Assembly (NCBI RefSeq): GCF_029215985.1
Contig: NZ_JAEMVC010000016.1
Span: 1 to 45,632 of the forward strand
Reading direction: 5' to 3'
DNA length: 45,632 bases
From: Sulfurimonas sp. SAG-AH-194-C21
GTDB lineage: Bacteria; Campylobacterota; Campylobacteria; Campylobacterales; Sulfurimonadaceae
This document shows positions 15,733 to 24,579 of the stretch, one piece after another (position 1 is the first letter of the stretch; each line of letters starts with the position of its first letter). A program made the translations under genes and the position numbers. Under the pieces are notes generated by a model, which saw only the letters and a program-made list of their open reading frames with translations, ran no database searches and was not told where the DNA came from.

Positions 15733-17967
15733 GTGAAACATATAAATATTAAAGTACTTTTATCTCTCGCTCTGTTTTCCCTCATAAAACTTAACCTAGT
15801 AGCTGACAGTTTTAATAATAATGAGGCACTTACTTACTTAAACACCTTACGTAATAGTGCTGGACTACCCTCATTTACGAGAAATATAAGCTTAGAAAAT
15901 GCCTCTATAAACCATTCAAACTACTTAAATGAAGATGGGTCTATTAGTCATTACGAACCAAATACAGCTAATAGTTTTTATACTGGAAATACACCAAATG
16001 ACAGAGGAATAGCGGCGGGGTATCAAGCTCTCTACTACTCTGAGAACATCTCTTCTGGACAAGCAGGAGTAAGAGCATCCCTAGATGATCTTATGTCCGC
16101 TATTTATCATAGGTTTGGTTTTTTGGATTTAAACATAGATGAAATTGGTATTGGGGTAAATGTCAATTCAATCTTTACTTATAATATGGGGAATTCCCTT
16201 CTTAATGCACTCTGTAATTCTAGTAGCTATTCAGGCACTGGTTCTTACTACTACAATGTTTGTGCTGACTCTAGTTTAAAAATTGAAGTCAGTAACTATG
16301 ATAATAATTTATATGCATTGGCAGATGCTGCGCAAGACTATACACTCTGGCCACCTAGCGGATCAATAGATATTCCACCCGTTTTCTTTGAAGAAATTCC
16401 AGATCCACTTCCAAATCGTTCAGTTTCTGGGTATCCAATCTCCATAGAATTTAATGATAGAAAATATGAAGGAAGTAATATTGATATTAATTCTTTTAAA
16501 ATTTATGATGAATCTAATACTGAGGTGACCAATACACTCCTAATGGATAGTCTAAATGACCCAAATGGACATCATACTGCCCTCCAATTCACACTTTTTC
16601 CTCTTGATAGACTCAAATGGAATCATACATATACAATAGAGCTAAGTTATACAATAGATGGAATTTCAACTAGTAAAACCTGGTTATTTACAACTAGAAA
16701 CTTAAACTACGACATCTTTGAAATCACTTCAAATACAGAAACTATTAGAGTCACTTCAGGTGATACATATGCTTTTTACTTCCCTCCAGTTGATGGAAGT
16801 GATATTTTTAATAGTGTTTCATATAGTTATTCAACCGCATCTAGTCCGACAGTTGATATTTATGATGGAAATACACTTATTATTACAATGAATGGATTAG
16901 ACTCTCAAAAAGCAATATTTAATCTAACAAACGGAAAAACACTGACACTTCAGATAGGTTCACTTGCAAATAATGCCTTCTTTGGAACCGATATTACTGC
17001 TAATTCAGAAATTGCCACTAACGGTGATAATGGATCTATATCTGTAAAAACATCATTAAGTGTAACCGGTTCAGCAATCACTCACTATAAAGTTAAAATA
17101 GATTCAAATACATATAGTTCCCAAAATTCTGTTTCAACACTTATAGACTTAACACTCTTAAGCGAAGGTCTACATAGTATTTATATAGTTGGTTATAATG
17201 GTCTAGAATGGCAGAGTGAAGCCACAGCAACAAAACTCTCATTTACAGTTGATAATACAGCGCCAAATAGTGTCCTATTCTCAATGCCAGATGGAAGTAG
17301 TATAGAAGACAACACTTCCATTAGTATGAGTTCTAATAGCCAAAATATTTACTATACTACAGATTCTTCACTTCCAACAACAAATAGCACTCGTAGCTCC
17401 TCTTTTTCAATTACAAGCAAGAATAATGGTTCGGTCACCATAAAAGCAATAGCAGTTGATAGTGCAGGTAATAAAAGCACAGTTTCACAAGCCACTTATA
17501 TTGTAAATATCTCTAAAGTGATTTTGGTATCAGATTCTGAGAAGCCACAAACACTACAGGAAGATCCTGAGAAGCCACAAATACTACAGGAAGATCCTGA
17601 GAAGCCAACGATTCAAGATTCTACTCCTGTAAATAACGAAATTGTAGAAGAGAATACAGGAATTTTTTATATAGGATTAGATACTATTTTCACTACAAAT
17701 ATAGAGGGAATTTCTCCTCTTTATACTGGTGAAACAGCACTACTTTCAACACCTATTTTTCGAACATTTTTAGAAAACAATATCTTTGTTGAACTTTTTT
17801 CTAATGCAAAAGGAGTAGTTGAAGTAAGACTTAACATAAATGCCCAAGAATTTAAGCTTCCAGAGTTTAGATCGGGATCAATAGTAGATGTCCAATACAT
17901 CAATGGAAAAGTAAAAGTAACAATAAAAACAAAACTTAACAAAACAATAACATTTAATAGGAGATAA
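15733..17967 (+). CDS. Secreted CAP-domain protein with Ig-like and chitobiase-like repeats
   Basis: The 744-residue product starts at GTG with a good ribosome-binding site and a signal peptide (cleavage near residue 24). Residues about 28-190 form a CAP/SCP domain: H61 in INHSNYL, H73 in ISHYEP, DRGIAAGYQ, E104 in YYSENIS and H126 in YHRFGF match its conserved positions. Next comes a Big_5-type Ig-like region (about 220-330), a beta-rich segment, and a chitobiase C-terminal-like domain (about 510-595) with IYYTTDSSLP and DSAGNKS. A Glu/Lys/Pro tandem repeat follows, then a beta-rich C-terminus. CAP proteins are usually extracellular with varied, often unknown, activities. The lipoprotein gene starts three bases later. 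Confidence 0.82.
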   Translation: MKHINIKVLLSLALFSLIKLNLVADSFNNNEALTYLNTLRNSAGLPSFTRNISLENASINHSNYLNEDGSISHYEPNTANSFYTGNTPNDRGIAAGYQALYYSENISSGQAGVRASLDDLMSAIYHRFGFLDLNIDEIGIGVNVNSIFTYNMGNSLLNALCNSSSYSGTGSYYYNVCADSSLKIEVSNYDNNLYALADAAQDYTLWPPSGSIDIPPVFFEEIPDPLPNRSVSGYPISIEFNDRKYEGSNIDINSFKIYDESNTEVTNTLLMDSLNDPNGHHTALQFTLFPLDRLKWNHTYTIELSYTIDGISTSKTWLFTTRNLNYDIFEITSNTETIRVTSGDTYAFYFPPVDGSDIFNSVSYSYSTASSPTVDIYDGNTLIITMNGLDSQKAIFNLTNGKTLTLQIGSLANNAFFGTDITANSEIATNGDNGSISVKTSLSVTGSAITHYKVKIDSNTYSSQNSVSTLIDLTLLSEGLHSIYIVGYNGLEWQSEATATKLSFTVDNTAPNSVLFSMPDGSSIEDNTSISMSSNSQNIYYTTDSSLPTTNSTRSSSFSITSKNNGSVTIKAIAVDSAGNKSTVSQATYIVNISKVILVSDSEKPQTLQEDPEKPQILQEDPEKPTIQDSTPVNNEIVEENTGIFYIGLDTIFTTNIEGISPLYTGETALLSTPIFRTFLENNIFVELFSNAKGVVEVRLNINAQEFKLPEFRSGSIVDVQYINGKVKVTIKTKLNKTITFNRR
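17539..17607 (+). repeat. 30-base in-frame tandem repeat in the CAP-domain gene
   Basis: Two near-identical 30-base units (17539-17568 and 17569-17598, one base different) and a partial third unit from 17599 encode EKPQ-LQEDP repeats. The repeat keeps frame and sits in a linker, so unit number can change without breaking the protein. Confidence 0.9.
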
Positions 17968-17970
17968 AAT

Positions 17971-18279
17971 ATGAAAACTAAGAATTTTACATACCCGCTG
18001 CTTTTTTCACTTCTCTTTTCATGTACAGCCTGTGTTAATAGTACTGAAGATAATAAAGCTACAAATAGCAACCCTATAGTTGAGGAAGTGAACCTTATAA
18101 TAACTTTAGGAGCAACTCAGTCAATTACATGTAATGATAAAACTACTTTTAATGTTATACCTAGTACTATAGAACCAGCTGTGACATTTATACAAGATGT
18201 TGAAAGTGGTGATGTTACTATTTTAGTTGATAAACAGAGCAAAGGGACCATCAAAATAGAGAACTGTACTAAAATATGA
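17971..18279 (+). CDS. Small lipoprotein of unknown function
   Basis: The 102-residue product has a type II signal peptide with a hydrophobic core (PLLFSLLFSC) and a candidate lipobox TAC ending at Cys21; another cysteine three residues before is also possible. The mature part is beta-rich (VNLIITLGATQSITC, VTILVDKQSKGTIKIENC) and has two more cysteines that could pair. I do not recognise a family. It begins three bases after the CAP gene with AATAGGAGAT as ribosome-binding site, so the two are almost certainly co-expressed and may act together at the envelope. Confidence 0.7.
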   Translation: MKTKNFTYPLLFSLLFSCTACVNSTEDNKATNSNPIVEEVNLIITLGATQSITCNDKTTFNVIPSTIEPAVTFIQDVESGDVTILVDKQSKGTIKIENCTKI

Positions 18280-18343
18280 AAGTGTAAAATAAACTGTATA
18301 AACCTTAAAAATTAGATTCATTTGATAAACTACGAAGTTTTCT

Positions 18344-18361
18344 ACTCCTTTTCTCAGGAGT
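18344..18361 (+). terminator. Weak hairpin after the small lipoprotein gene
   Basis: ACTCCT and AGGAGT form a six-base stem with a TTTCTC loop, 65 bases after the lipoprotein stop. The downstream sequence (AAACTTTTCCC) is only partly T-rich, so termination is uncertain. Confidence 0.35.
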
Positions 18362-18418
18362 AAACTTTTCCCATCATTTAGGAATATTTTTTGCTTTAAG
18401 TAACTAAAAAGCGAAGCA

Positions 18419-20140
18419 ATGAAAAGAACTCTACTATTTCTACTATTATTAACATCACTTTATGCAACTCCATCTAACTACTCTATAATTGTAAATAAAT
18501 CCTTTAACTCAGCACTATTTGACATCACACAAGATTATGATAGGACACTCAGTGCAGTTGGATTCTCAAAAAATTATAAAAACAACTCAAATACTGCTCT
18601 TTCTTATACAAATGCCTTTGATTACCTAGCAAGTACCTCACAAAAATTTGGCTCTCAAATGCATATTATGAAAGTTGATAAGACTGCTAAAGTTATTCTT
18701 TCTAAAGTCTCTAATCTTCCAAAATTTAATGAAGCGATTGCCGTGGTAAAAACTCCTGCTAATGGCTACTTCATAGGTGGTTATACACTCGATGGATCAC
18801 TTCTTGTGCTCAAGTTAGATGCTGCAGGAAATCTTCTCTACTCTAAAACTTTTGGAACTAAGAACTATGATAGGATGAATAATCTCATTTTAATGAGTGA
18901 TGGTGGTGTTTTAGCTGTTGGATCTTCTATTACATCACGTTCAACTAACGATGATATGTTTAACTCTGGACTTGGAAACAATGATATTTTTATCACTCGT
19001 TTTAGTAAAGATGGTCAAAAGCTCTGGAGTAAAAAATACGGCACGATGTATGATGACAGAGGGATTGATGCAGTTGAAGCAAGAGATGGTTCTATCGTAG
19101 TTGTAAGCACTACTTCTTATGAGAAAAATAGAGATGTAAGTATCATGCGTTTAACGGAAAATGGAAATCGTGTCTGGTTAAAACATTATCAAGAAAAAGC
19201 GAATGATGACAACACTGTTATACCCAAGAAAATCATTCGCCTCAAAGACAATAATTTTGTTCTTGCACTTACACAGTATAACCATATGCAAAAAGAGCAT
19301 ATTCGTATTATAAAGTTTGATCTGTATCAAAACATACTTATAGATAAAGAGATATTCACTACTTATCCTAGTGAAATAAATGATATAAAAGAGTACTCAG
19401 ATGGTAAATTTATCGCAGTTGGATATGTCAAAGATACTTATAATACAGATGGTTTAGCAATGATTTTAGACTCGAACTTTATACTCTTAACCCAAGAGCA
19501 CTATGGCCAAGACAACTACGATCTGTTTAACGCTGTAACAATTATGCACAATTCTCAAGCAGCTATTGCAGGTGTCCATACCAACAATGACTCGCAAGAG
19601 ACAAATATGTGGATAACGAAACTAAACCGTGATGCGACAATGGCTCAAATATCAAGTAGTGTCGATAGCTTTTATGAAAGACTTCGCGAGATTTTTAAAA
19701 AAGAGTTAAAAGCCAAAAAGATAGAGATTAAAAAAGATTTGAGTCTTAAGATTATTGATTCATTGCTCTATTTTGATGTAGGACAATATAAACTCACAAA
19801 AAAGCAAAAGTCATTTTTAAGTCTTGTTTCTTCTAAACTTATGCCATTTATATATGCCAACAAAGAGAGTATTCAAACCTTAGAAATTAATGGACATACT
19901 TCAAGTGAATGGGGAAAGTCAAACTTTACTGATACATACCTCAACAATGAAAAACTCTCATTAAATCGTTCGTATGAAACAATGAGTCATCTCTTTAGAG
20001 CACAAAACAAGGCTACCCAGCTTTGGTTAGCTCAAGTACTCAAAGGCAGTGGTTACAGTTCATCTAAACGCATAGAGTATAGCAATATTGAGTCTAAGAA
20101 AAAGTCGAGAAGAGTAAGTTTTAAAGTGATTTTGAAATAA
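18419..20140 (+). CDS. Exported propeller-like protein with C-terminal OmpA-family domain
   Basis: The 573-residue product has a signal peptide (about 1-16, cut after LYA). Residues about 60-400 contain repeats of the form GG-L-VLKLD-GN-L-KTFG and DIFI-RF-KDGQKLWSKKYG, the pattern of PQQ/delta-60-like beta-propeller blades. The C-terminal domain (about 440-573) has LLYFDVGQYKLT, LEINGHTSSEWG, LSLNRSYETM and SRRVSFKVI, matching OmpA/MotB peptidoglycan-binding domains. An outer-membrane or periplasmic protein tethered to the wall is inferred. The ribosome-binding site is weak (GCGAAG). It may belong with the CAP and lipoprotein genes upstream, though 139 bases with a weak hairpin intervene. Confidence 0.75.
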   Translation: MKRTLLFLLLLTSLYATPSNYSIIVNKSFNSALFDITQDYDRTLSAVGFSKNYKNNSNTALSYTNAFDYLASTSQKFGSQMHIMKVDKTAKVILSKVSNLPKFNEAIAVVKTPANGYFIGGYTLDGSLLVLKLDAAGNLLYSKTFGTKNYDRMNNLILMSDGGVLAVGSSITSRSTNDDMFNSGLGNNDIFITRFSKDGQKLWSKKYGTMYDDRGIDAVEARDGSIVVVSTTSYEKNRDVSIMRLTENGNRVWLKHYQEKANDDNTVIPKKIIRLKDNNFVLALTQYNHMQKEHIRIIKFDLYQNILIDKEIFTTYPSEINDIKEYSDGKFIAVGYVKDTYNTDGLAMILDSNFILLTQEHYGQDNYDLFNAVTIMHNSQAAIAGVHTNNDSQETNMWITKLNRDATMAQISSSVDSFYERLREIFKKELKAKKIEIKKDLSLKIIDSLLYFDVGQYKLTKKQKSFLSLVSSKLMPFIYANKESIQTLEINGHTSSEWGKSNFTDTYLNNEKLSLNRSYETMSHLFRAQNKATQLWLAQVLKGSGYSSSKRIEYSNIESKKKSRRVSFKVILK

Positions 20141-20164
20141 GTTAAAGAGGGTTTAGTGAAGAAG

Positions 20165-20194
20165 TAAACCTAACTCATAAAGAGTTTAGGTTTA
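20165..20194. terminator. Long inverted repeat between convergent genes, possible bidirectional terminator
   Basis: A 12-base arm TAAACCTAACTC at 20165-20176 pairs with 20182-20194 around an ATAAA loop, with one bulged T. It sits in the 65-base gap between the OmpA-family gene (+) and the cytochrome-like gene (-). Neither flank has a strong T run. Confidence 0.55.
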
Positions 20195-20205
20195 AAGGTT
20201 AGAGA

Positions 20206-20544
20206 TTAACCACAAGAAGGCACTTCACCATCTGATGCATATTTCCAAACAAAGTCATAAAGGTTATTAATATCTTTTTCTTTCATTTTGTTAATTTTCT
20301 TCACACCATGAGAACAAATAGTTTTCCATTCGTCTGTAAGCTTACCAGATTCTTTGATTGAAGCCCATTCTTGACGTGAGTGCTTAGTTGCAAAAACTGC
20401 ACCATTTTTAAGACCATCTTTTTTACAAACTTTTAGTTTTTTAAGATAGTATTTTTGACCTTTTTTTGCATCAGCCATCGCACTTGTAGTGAAAACTGAC
20501 CCAGCTACCATAGCAGCTAGTAATAATGAAGTTGTTTTTTTCAT
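20206..20544 (-). CDS. Exported heme-less cytochrome c-like protein
   Basis: The 112-residue product has a clear signal peptide (cleavage after SAMA, about residue 24). The mature part begins KKGQKYYLKKLKVCKKDG and continues GAVFATKHSRQEW, TICSHGVKKI, DINNLYDFVWKYASDGEVPSCG. The layout resembles small class I cytochromes c, with an N-terminal GxxxY helix and a C-terminal helix ending in an aromatic/Ala segment. There is no CxxCH, so covalent heme is not expected. Three cysteines remain. Homologues of this look are, to my knowledge, common in sulfur-oxidising Campylobacterota and unassigned. AAAGGAAAG precedes the ATG. It is probably monocistronic. Confidence 0.65.
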   Translation of the reverse strand: MKKTTSLLLAAMVAGSVFTTSAMADAKKGQKYYLKKLKVCKKDGLKNGAVFATKHSRQEWASIKESGKLTDEWKTICSHGVKKINKMKEKDINNLYDFVWKYASDGEVPSCG

Positions 20545-20655
20545 TTACTTTCCTTTTTGTTTTAATATGTCTGTTGATATACTACACATTATTATATAAA
20601 TAATAGATTAATCTTATGCAGAGAGACTAGAAATTCAAGTTTCTCGTTTCTTTTG

Positions 20656-20976
20656 TTACGCCTGTCTATCTCTTGATGATTCTTTAAAATCAAGTCGCGT
20701 TTTATCTTGTTTTAGTTTTTTATAAAGTTTAAATTTTGCCTGTTCTAATGCTTTAGCATCATAAGAAAATTCTGCTTCTTGTTTTTCATCTGAAATTTTA
20801 GCACTGTCCATTGCAAAAAGTTTTAACTCTTTTTTTGTAAGTTTCGCTTTTAAAATGCCATAAAGCTCTTTATCTTCAAGGATTAAGTCCATAGAATCTA
20901 AAACGCAGCATTCTGCAAGTCTTTCTCTAAAAGTATTTTCTTTGTGGTATTGTCTCCACACTGTGTTATCTAACAT
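20656..20976 (-). CDS. Conserved-looking small protein of unknown function, downstream of serB
   Basis: I do not recognise this 106-residue protein. It is soluble, charged and helical, with two adjacent cysteines (ECCVLDSMDLILED) near residue 23 and a lysine-rich C-terminal half (KAKLTKKELKLF, KFKLYKKLKQDK). No signal peptide or membrane segment is visible. Its ATG abuts the serB stop with no gap, so it should be co-translated with SerB. The 111 bases between it and the cytochrome-like gene include that gene's promoter region. Confidence 0.6.
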   Translation of the reverse strand: MLDNTVWRQYHKENTFRERLAECCVLDSMDLILEDKELYGILKAKLTKKELKLFAMDSAKISDEKQEAEFSYDAKALEQAKFKLYKKLKQDKTRLDFKESSRDRQA

Positions 20977-21600
20977 TTATATTTTCTCCAATATTAAAGT
21001 AAGGTCTTTCTTTTTTATAATGATATTTGCTTCTGCTTCTAAAACAGGTCGAGCACAAAACGCGACACGAGTTCCAGCATACTTGAACATACTCAAGTCA
21101 TTTGCACCATCACCACACACTAATGTTTCTTCTGCGTTTACACCTAAAATATTTTGTAGGCGTTCTAACATATCACCTTTTGAGTGAGAAAACATCATAT
21201 CTCCACCTACTAAACCAGTAAGTTTTCCATTCTTTTCATGAAGTACATTTGAAAAATCCGCATCATACCCGAGTATATCTTTTGCATGTCCAGTAGCCGT
21301 TCTAAAACCGCCAGAGAAACATACAACAGTCATGCCTTTATCTTTAAGTGCCTTTATCGTTTCTTTAGCACCTGGCATAAATGGAAGGTTTTGACTTATC
21401 TTCTCTACTACAGAGAAATCAAGTCCTTTTAAAAGTCCGACACGCTGTTGTAGTGACTCAAAAAAATCAAGTCTTCCACTCATCGCTTCTTCAGTAATCA
21501 CGGCTACTTTTTCACCAATTCCAAGCTCTTGTGCAAAGAAATCAATAGTCTCTCCGTCCATAAGTGTAGAATCAAAATCAAATACAGCTAGTTTTAGCAT
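20977..21600 (-). CDS. serB: Phosphoserine phosphatase SerB
   Basis: SerB releases phosphate from phosphoserine, the last step of serine synthesis. The 207-residue HAD-family protein has motif I DFDSTLMDGE (nucleophile D8, acid D10), motif II SGGF, the lysine in SHSKGDML, and motif III GDGANDLSMFKYAG. It is the short form without the N-terminal ACT-like domain of E. coli SerB. It is divergent from the PilZ gene, and an unknown 106-residue protein is encoded immediately downstream. Confidence 0.95.
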   Translation of the reverse strand: MLKLAVFDFDSTLMDGETIDFFAQELGIGEKVAVITEEAMSGRLDFFESLQQRVGLLKGLDFSVVEKISQNLPFMPGAKETIKALKDKGMTVVCFSGGFRTATGHAKDILGYDADFSNVLHEKNGKLTGLVGGDMMFSHSKGDMLERLQNILGVNAEETLVCGDGANDLSMFKYAGTRVAFCARPVLEAEANIIIKKKDLTLILEKI

Positions 21601-21676
21601 TAAATCTTCTCTCTTTTATTTTAATACTGCAATTATACCCATTTAGCAATCTTTTTGTTTAGATAATTACGATATA

Positions 21677-21685
21677 TGCTATAAT
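21677..21685 (+). promoter_or_regulatory. Extended -10 promoter for the GGDEF-like/PilZ gene
   Basis: TGCTATAAT ends 27 bases before the TTG start at 21713; AAAGG at 21702-21706 is the ribosome-binding site. Confidence 0.65.
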
Positions 21686-21712
21686 ATTTTTACAAATTAT
21701 CAAAGGTTTTAT

Positions 21713-23530
21713 TTGCGTTTATGCTATTTATATTCTCAAGACTGTTCATATCCATATATTGACACTCTCCTCAATGCTTTTGATTGCACCCCAATTGATA
21801 TCAATACCACTGATTTAATTGATGATTATGAAATATATATAATAGACTTACAGGATGTTGATAAAAATATTTCTAAAAAACTCATAGATCTCTTTTCACA
21901 AAAAGGTCATGTATTAGTCTACTTTATCATCCCTAAAAAGTATACATTGATACTATTTCAACTTGCATTTCGTCTTAATGCAAAATCGATTATCACACAG
22001 AGTCAAAATATCGATAAATTGATAAGTAAAATTCAAGCAGATGAAAAAGTATTTGTACATACTAATCTTGAAAAATGGTTAGGTAATATCAAGATAAATA
22101 CTCAAAACTTTTTTATTTATAAATATGAAAAGCTTATTTATATAAATGAAAGGCTACTTGCTATGTTTAACTGCAAGAGTGAAGAAATACTAAAAGAGAA
22201 AATACTTTCACAAGTCGATATGCAAGTACTTCTATCTAAAGATACAAAACTTCTTATTGACTTGTCTGATGCACAGCAAAAAAGTAGTACATACGAGGTG
22301 CAAAGTTTAACTATTTCAGATTCTGACAAGCTTATATATATCAATAAAACTGATAAAAGACAAGAGCCGAATAGTTTTTTATCAAGTAGATTTTTATTTG
22401 TAGAAATTTTAAAAGAAAAAATATTAGAAAAAGACATCTCAGAATCACATATCTCTCTTCTTACAATTGGTATTGAAAATTCTCAACAATTAACTCAAAA
22501 GTACGGTATTATAGATTTTGAAAACCAGCTTTGCGATCTTGTCTCTTATATAAATACTCTTTTAAATGACACATTAGTCTTCGCCCAATTCCAGTATGAT
22601 TTTTATGTCATACTTTTTGATAATACAACACTTGAAGGTATCCATCTATTGGGAGACACCTTTTATACAAAAGTACTCAGTTATATTAACTCTAAAGATT
22701 CAGAAGTACTCTTAAATCTTTTCACTTTTAATCTTGATAATAAAGAACTAAACAATATCCTTTCTATACTCCATGAGATTCAAAGTAAAACTTTTTTACT
22801 TACTCAAGAGCACCAATATATTAGGAACATCACAAGTAAAACTGTTAAAAACACTGTGCAAGATGTTTTAGCAAGTGCATTTGAAAATAAGACTAAACTT
22901 ACAATACTCAATATTTACCATGGTCTAGTAATACATACATCCTCTAAAATTCTCAAAGTTACACAAGACAGTATATACATTTCATTTGAATCACTCCAGG
23001 GTATAGTCCTAAAGGATGAGCTCAAAACAGTACTTCAATCTGACTACTTTTCAAATGACATCTATGCTGATGTAAAACAGATAAATTTAAGTAAAAAGAT
23101 TGCTGTACTTGAAAACTTTAAGTTTTTAAAAACAAATGCGAATGCAAGAGAATATGCACGGGTCACACCTTCCATTAAAATCCCAATTACAGTCAATACA
23201 AAGAAAAATGTTTTTAATGGGGTAATCTTAGATTTATCAATCAAGTCAATTGCAATACGGACTAAACACCAACTACCTTCAAGCTTAGATAAACTTTCAA
23301 TTGTCACTCTTGTTTTTAATTTACTCGACCAATCTTCTGAGAATGGTTATATACAACTGCGCATTGATGCGAAGATAATTTTAGTAACGAATGTGGATCA
23401 AGAAGGGTACTATAAAGTTATTTGTGATTTAGAACAAGACACTCATGATGTTGATATCATTTTAAAGTATGTTTATGAAAGACAGAAAGAATTGATCATC
23501 GAACTTAAAAAAATGTCAAAGTTAAACTAA
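21713..23530 (+). CDS. PilZ-domain protein with degenerate GGDEF-like domain
   Basis: The 605-residue product begins at TTG with AAAGG seven bases upstream. The N-terminal 120 residues look like a receiver-type alpha/beta fold lacking clear phosphorylation residues. A PAS-like stretch follows (about 135-215). Residues about 240-360 resemble a GGDEF domain, but the signature position reads FQYDFYVIL, so cyclase activity is unlikely. The C-terminus (about 478-590) is a PilZ domain with RxxxR at 479-483 and DLS at 507-509, although the usual following glycine is altered. PilZ domains bind cyclic di-GMP; whether this one does is uncertain. It appears monocistronic and divergent from serB. Confidence 0.7.
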   Translation: MRLCYLYSQDCSYPYIDTLLNAFDCTPIDINTTDLIDDYEIYIIDLQDVDKNISKKLIDLFSQKGHVLVYFIIPKKYTLILFQLAFRLNAKSIITQSQNIDKLISKIQADEKVFVHTNLEKWLGNIKINTQNFFIYKYEKLIYINERLLAMFNCKSEEILKEKILSQVDMQVLLSKDTKLLIDLSDAQQKSSTYEVQSLTISDSDKLIYINKTDKRQEPNSFLSSRFLFVEILKEKILEKDISESHISLLTIGIENSQQLTQKYGIIDFENQLCDLVSYINTLLNDTLVFAQFQYDFYVILFDNTTLEGIHLLGDTFYTKVLSYINSKDSEVLLNLFTFNLDNKELNNILSILHEIQSKTFLLTQEHQYIRNITSKTVKNTVQDVLASAFENKTKLTILNIYHGLVIHTSSKILKVTQDSIYISFESLQGIVLKDELKTVLQSDYFSNDIYADVKQINLSKKIAVLENFKFLKTNANAREYARVTPSIKIPITVNTKKNVFNGVILDLSIKSIAIRTKHQLPSSLDKLSIVTLVFNLLDQSSENGYIQLRIDAKIILVTNVDQEGYYKVICDLEQDTHDVDIILKYVYERQKELIIELKKMSKLN

Positions 23531-23544
23531 AATAGACTCTCTTT

Positions 23545-23553
23545 TGTTATAAT
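23545..23553 (+). promoter_or_regulatory. Extended -10 promoter for metF
   Basis: TGTTATAAT ends 30 bases before the TTG start at 23584, with GAGGA at 23572-23576 as ribosome-binding site. Confidence 0.6.
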
Positions 23554-23583
23554 TACATCATTATAATTAAAGAGGACTTTTAT

Positions 23584-24495
23584 TTGTTTGATACTTTACT
23601 AGAAAAACTAAATAATGGCACATATATTACCTTAGAGACAACTCCGGGGCACTCCCCTCTTTTTGCTCCTACCATAGAAAAAATTGCAGAGTTAGAACTT
23701 GATAACTATGTAGATGGATTTTCAACAACTGACAATCCCCTAGCAAAACTAAAATACAATGCACTTTTTGCAGCTAAAATGTTACAAGATAGATTTAACA
23801 AACCCGTAATAGCAACAATGGCAATGCGCGATAGAAATAAGATAGCCCTTCAGTCTGACCTGCTCGGTGCAAACGAAGTAGATATCCGTGCTATCTTAGC
23901 ACTCACCGGTGATCCCGCAACTATGAGTGATCAGCCTCATACTAAAGGTGTTTTTGAGGGTGATAGTACACTTCTTCTCGACATTATCTCTGCGTTTAAT
24001 GCAGGAATGGATCATGCAGGAAAACCTTTAACACATCAACCCAAGCATATCTCCGCGTTTGCAGTAGTGAACTCTTATGCTAAAAATCCTAAAACACTGC
24101 AAAAAAAGATACAAAAGAAGATAAAACACGGAGCTATAGGAATCATAACGCAACCCGTTTATGACTTAGAAAGTGCAAAACTTCTTTTAGAGCTTCGTGA
24201 TAATGCAAATGCAGAATGTTGTCCCGACAAGAAAAAAGCCGAACTAATTTTTGGAGTTTTTCCTATCACTAAACTAAGAACAGCACAGTTTCTCTCAGCC
24301 CATGTTCCAGGTATAAATGTTCCTGACATCTGGTTAGAAAAACTCCGTATTGCACATGGGCATGGAGTAGAAGAAGAGTACAAAGTAGGATTTGAGTTGA
24401 GTAAAACTCTTTTTGATGACTTAAAAGCACTTCACCCAAAAATACACTTAATGACAGCGAACCAGTTCCAAGTAGCTAAAGATATACTATGTTAA
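23584..24495 (+). CDS. metF: Methylenetetrahydrofolate reductase family protein
   Basis: MTHFR reduces 5,10-methylene-THF to 5-methyl-THF, the methyl donor for methionine synthase. The 303-residue TIM-barrel protein has ITLETTPGHSP (the catalytic-Glu strand, usual FExxPP), DGFSTTDNPLAKL, PVIATMAMRDRN (usual T-C-RDRN), ALTGDPAT, and GIITQPVYD. These match the FAD- and folate-binding segments. The start is a TTG supported by a good ribosome-binding site and the family start (MFDTLLEKL). Sequence is somewhat diverged from E. coli MetF, so a related reductase is possible. It is followed by a palindrome cluster, then serS. Confidence 0.85.
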   Translation: MFDTLLEKLNNGTYITLETTPGHSPLFAPTIEKIAELELDNYVDGFSTTDNPLAKLKYNALFAAKMLQDRFNKPVIATMAMRDRNKIALQSDLLGANEVDIRAILALTGDPATMSDQPHTKGVFEGDSTLLLDIISAFNAGMDHAGKPLTHQPKHISAFAVVNSYAKNPKTLQKKIQKKIKHGAIGIITQPVYDLESAKLLLELRDNANAECCPDKKKAELIFGVFPITKLRTAQFLSAHVPGINVPDIWLEKLRIAHGHGVEEEYKVGFELSKTLFDDLKALHPKIHLMTANQFQVAKDILC

Positions 24496-24500
24496 GTGCT

Positions 24501-24579
24501 AAAATGAGCAAAGCCCATTTTAACAGCAGGGACTAAAGTCCCTACAACCCCCTAAAGCTTCAAAAAGTATACTTTTTGA
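24501..24579. repeat. Cluster of three palindromes between metF and serS, REP-like
   Basis: Three hairpins lie end to end. AAAATG...CATTTT with an inner GC pair covers 24501-24521. AGGGAC-TAAA-GTCCCT covers 24528-24543. A perfect 20-base palindrome with arms TCAAAAAGTA and TACTTTTTGA covers 24560-24579. The middle unit, in context GCAGGGACTAAAGTCCCTAC, looks like an intergenic REP element. No T-tract follows the middle unit. Confidence 0.6.
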
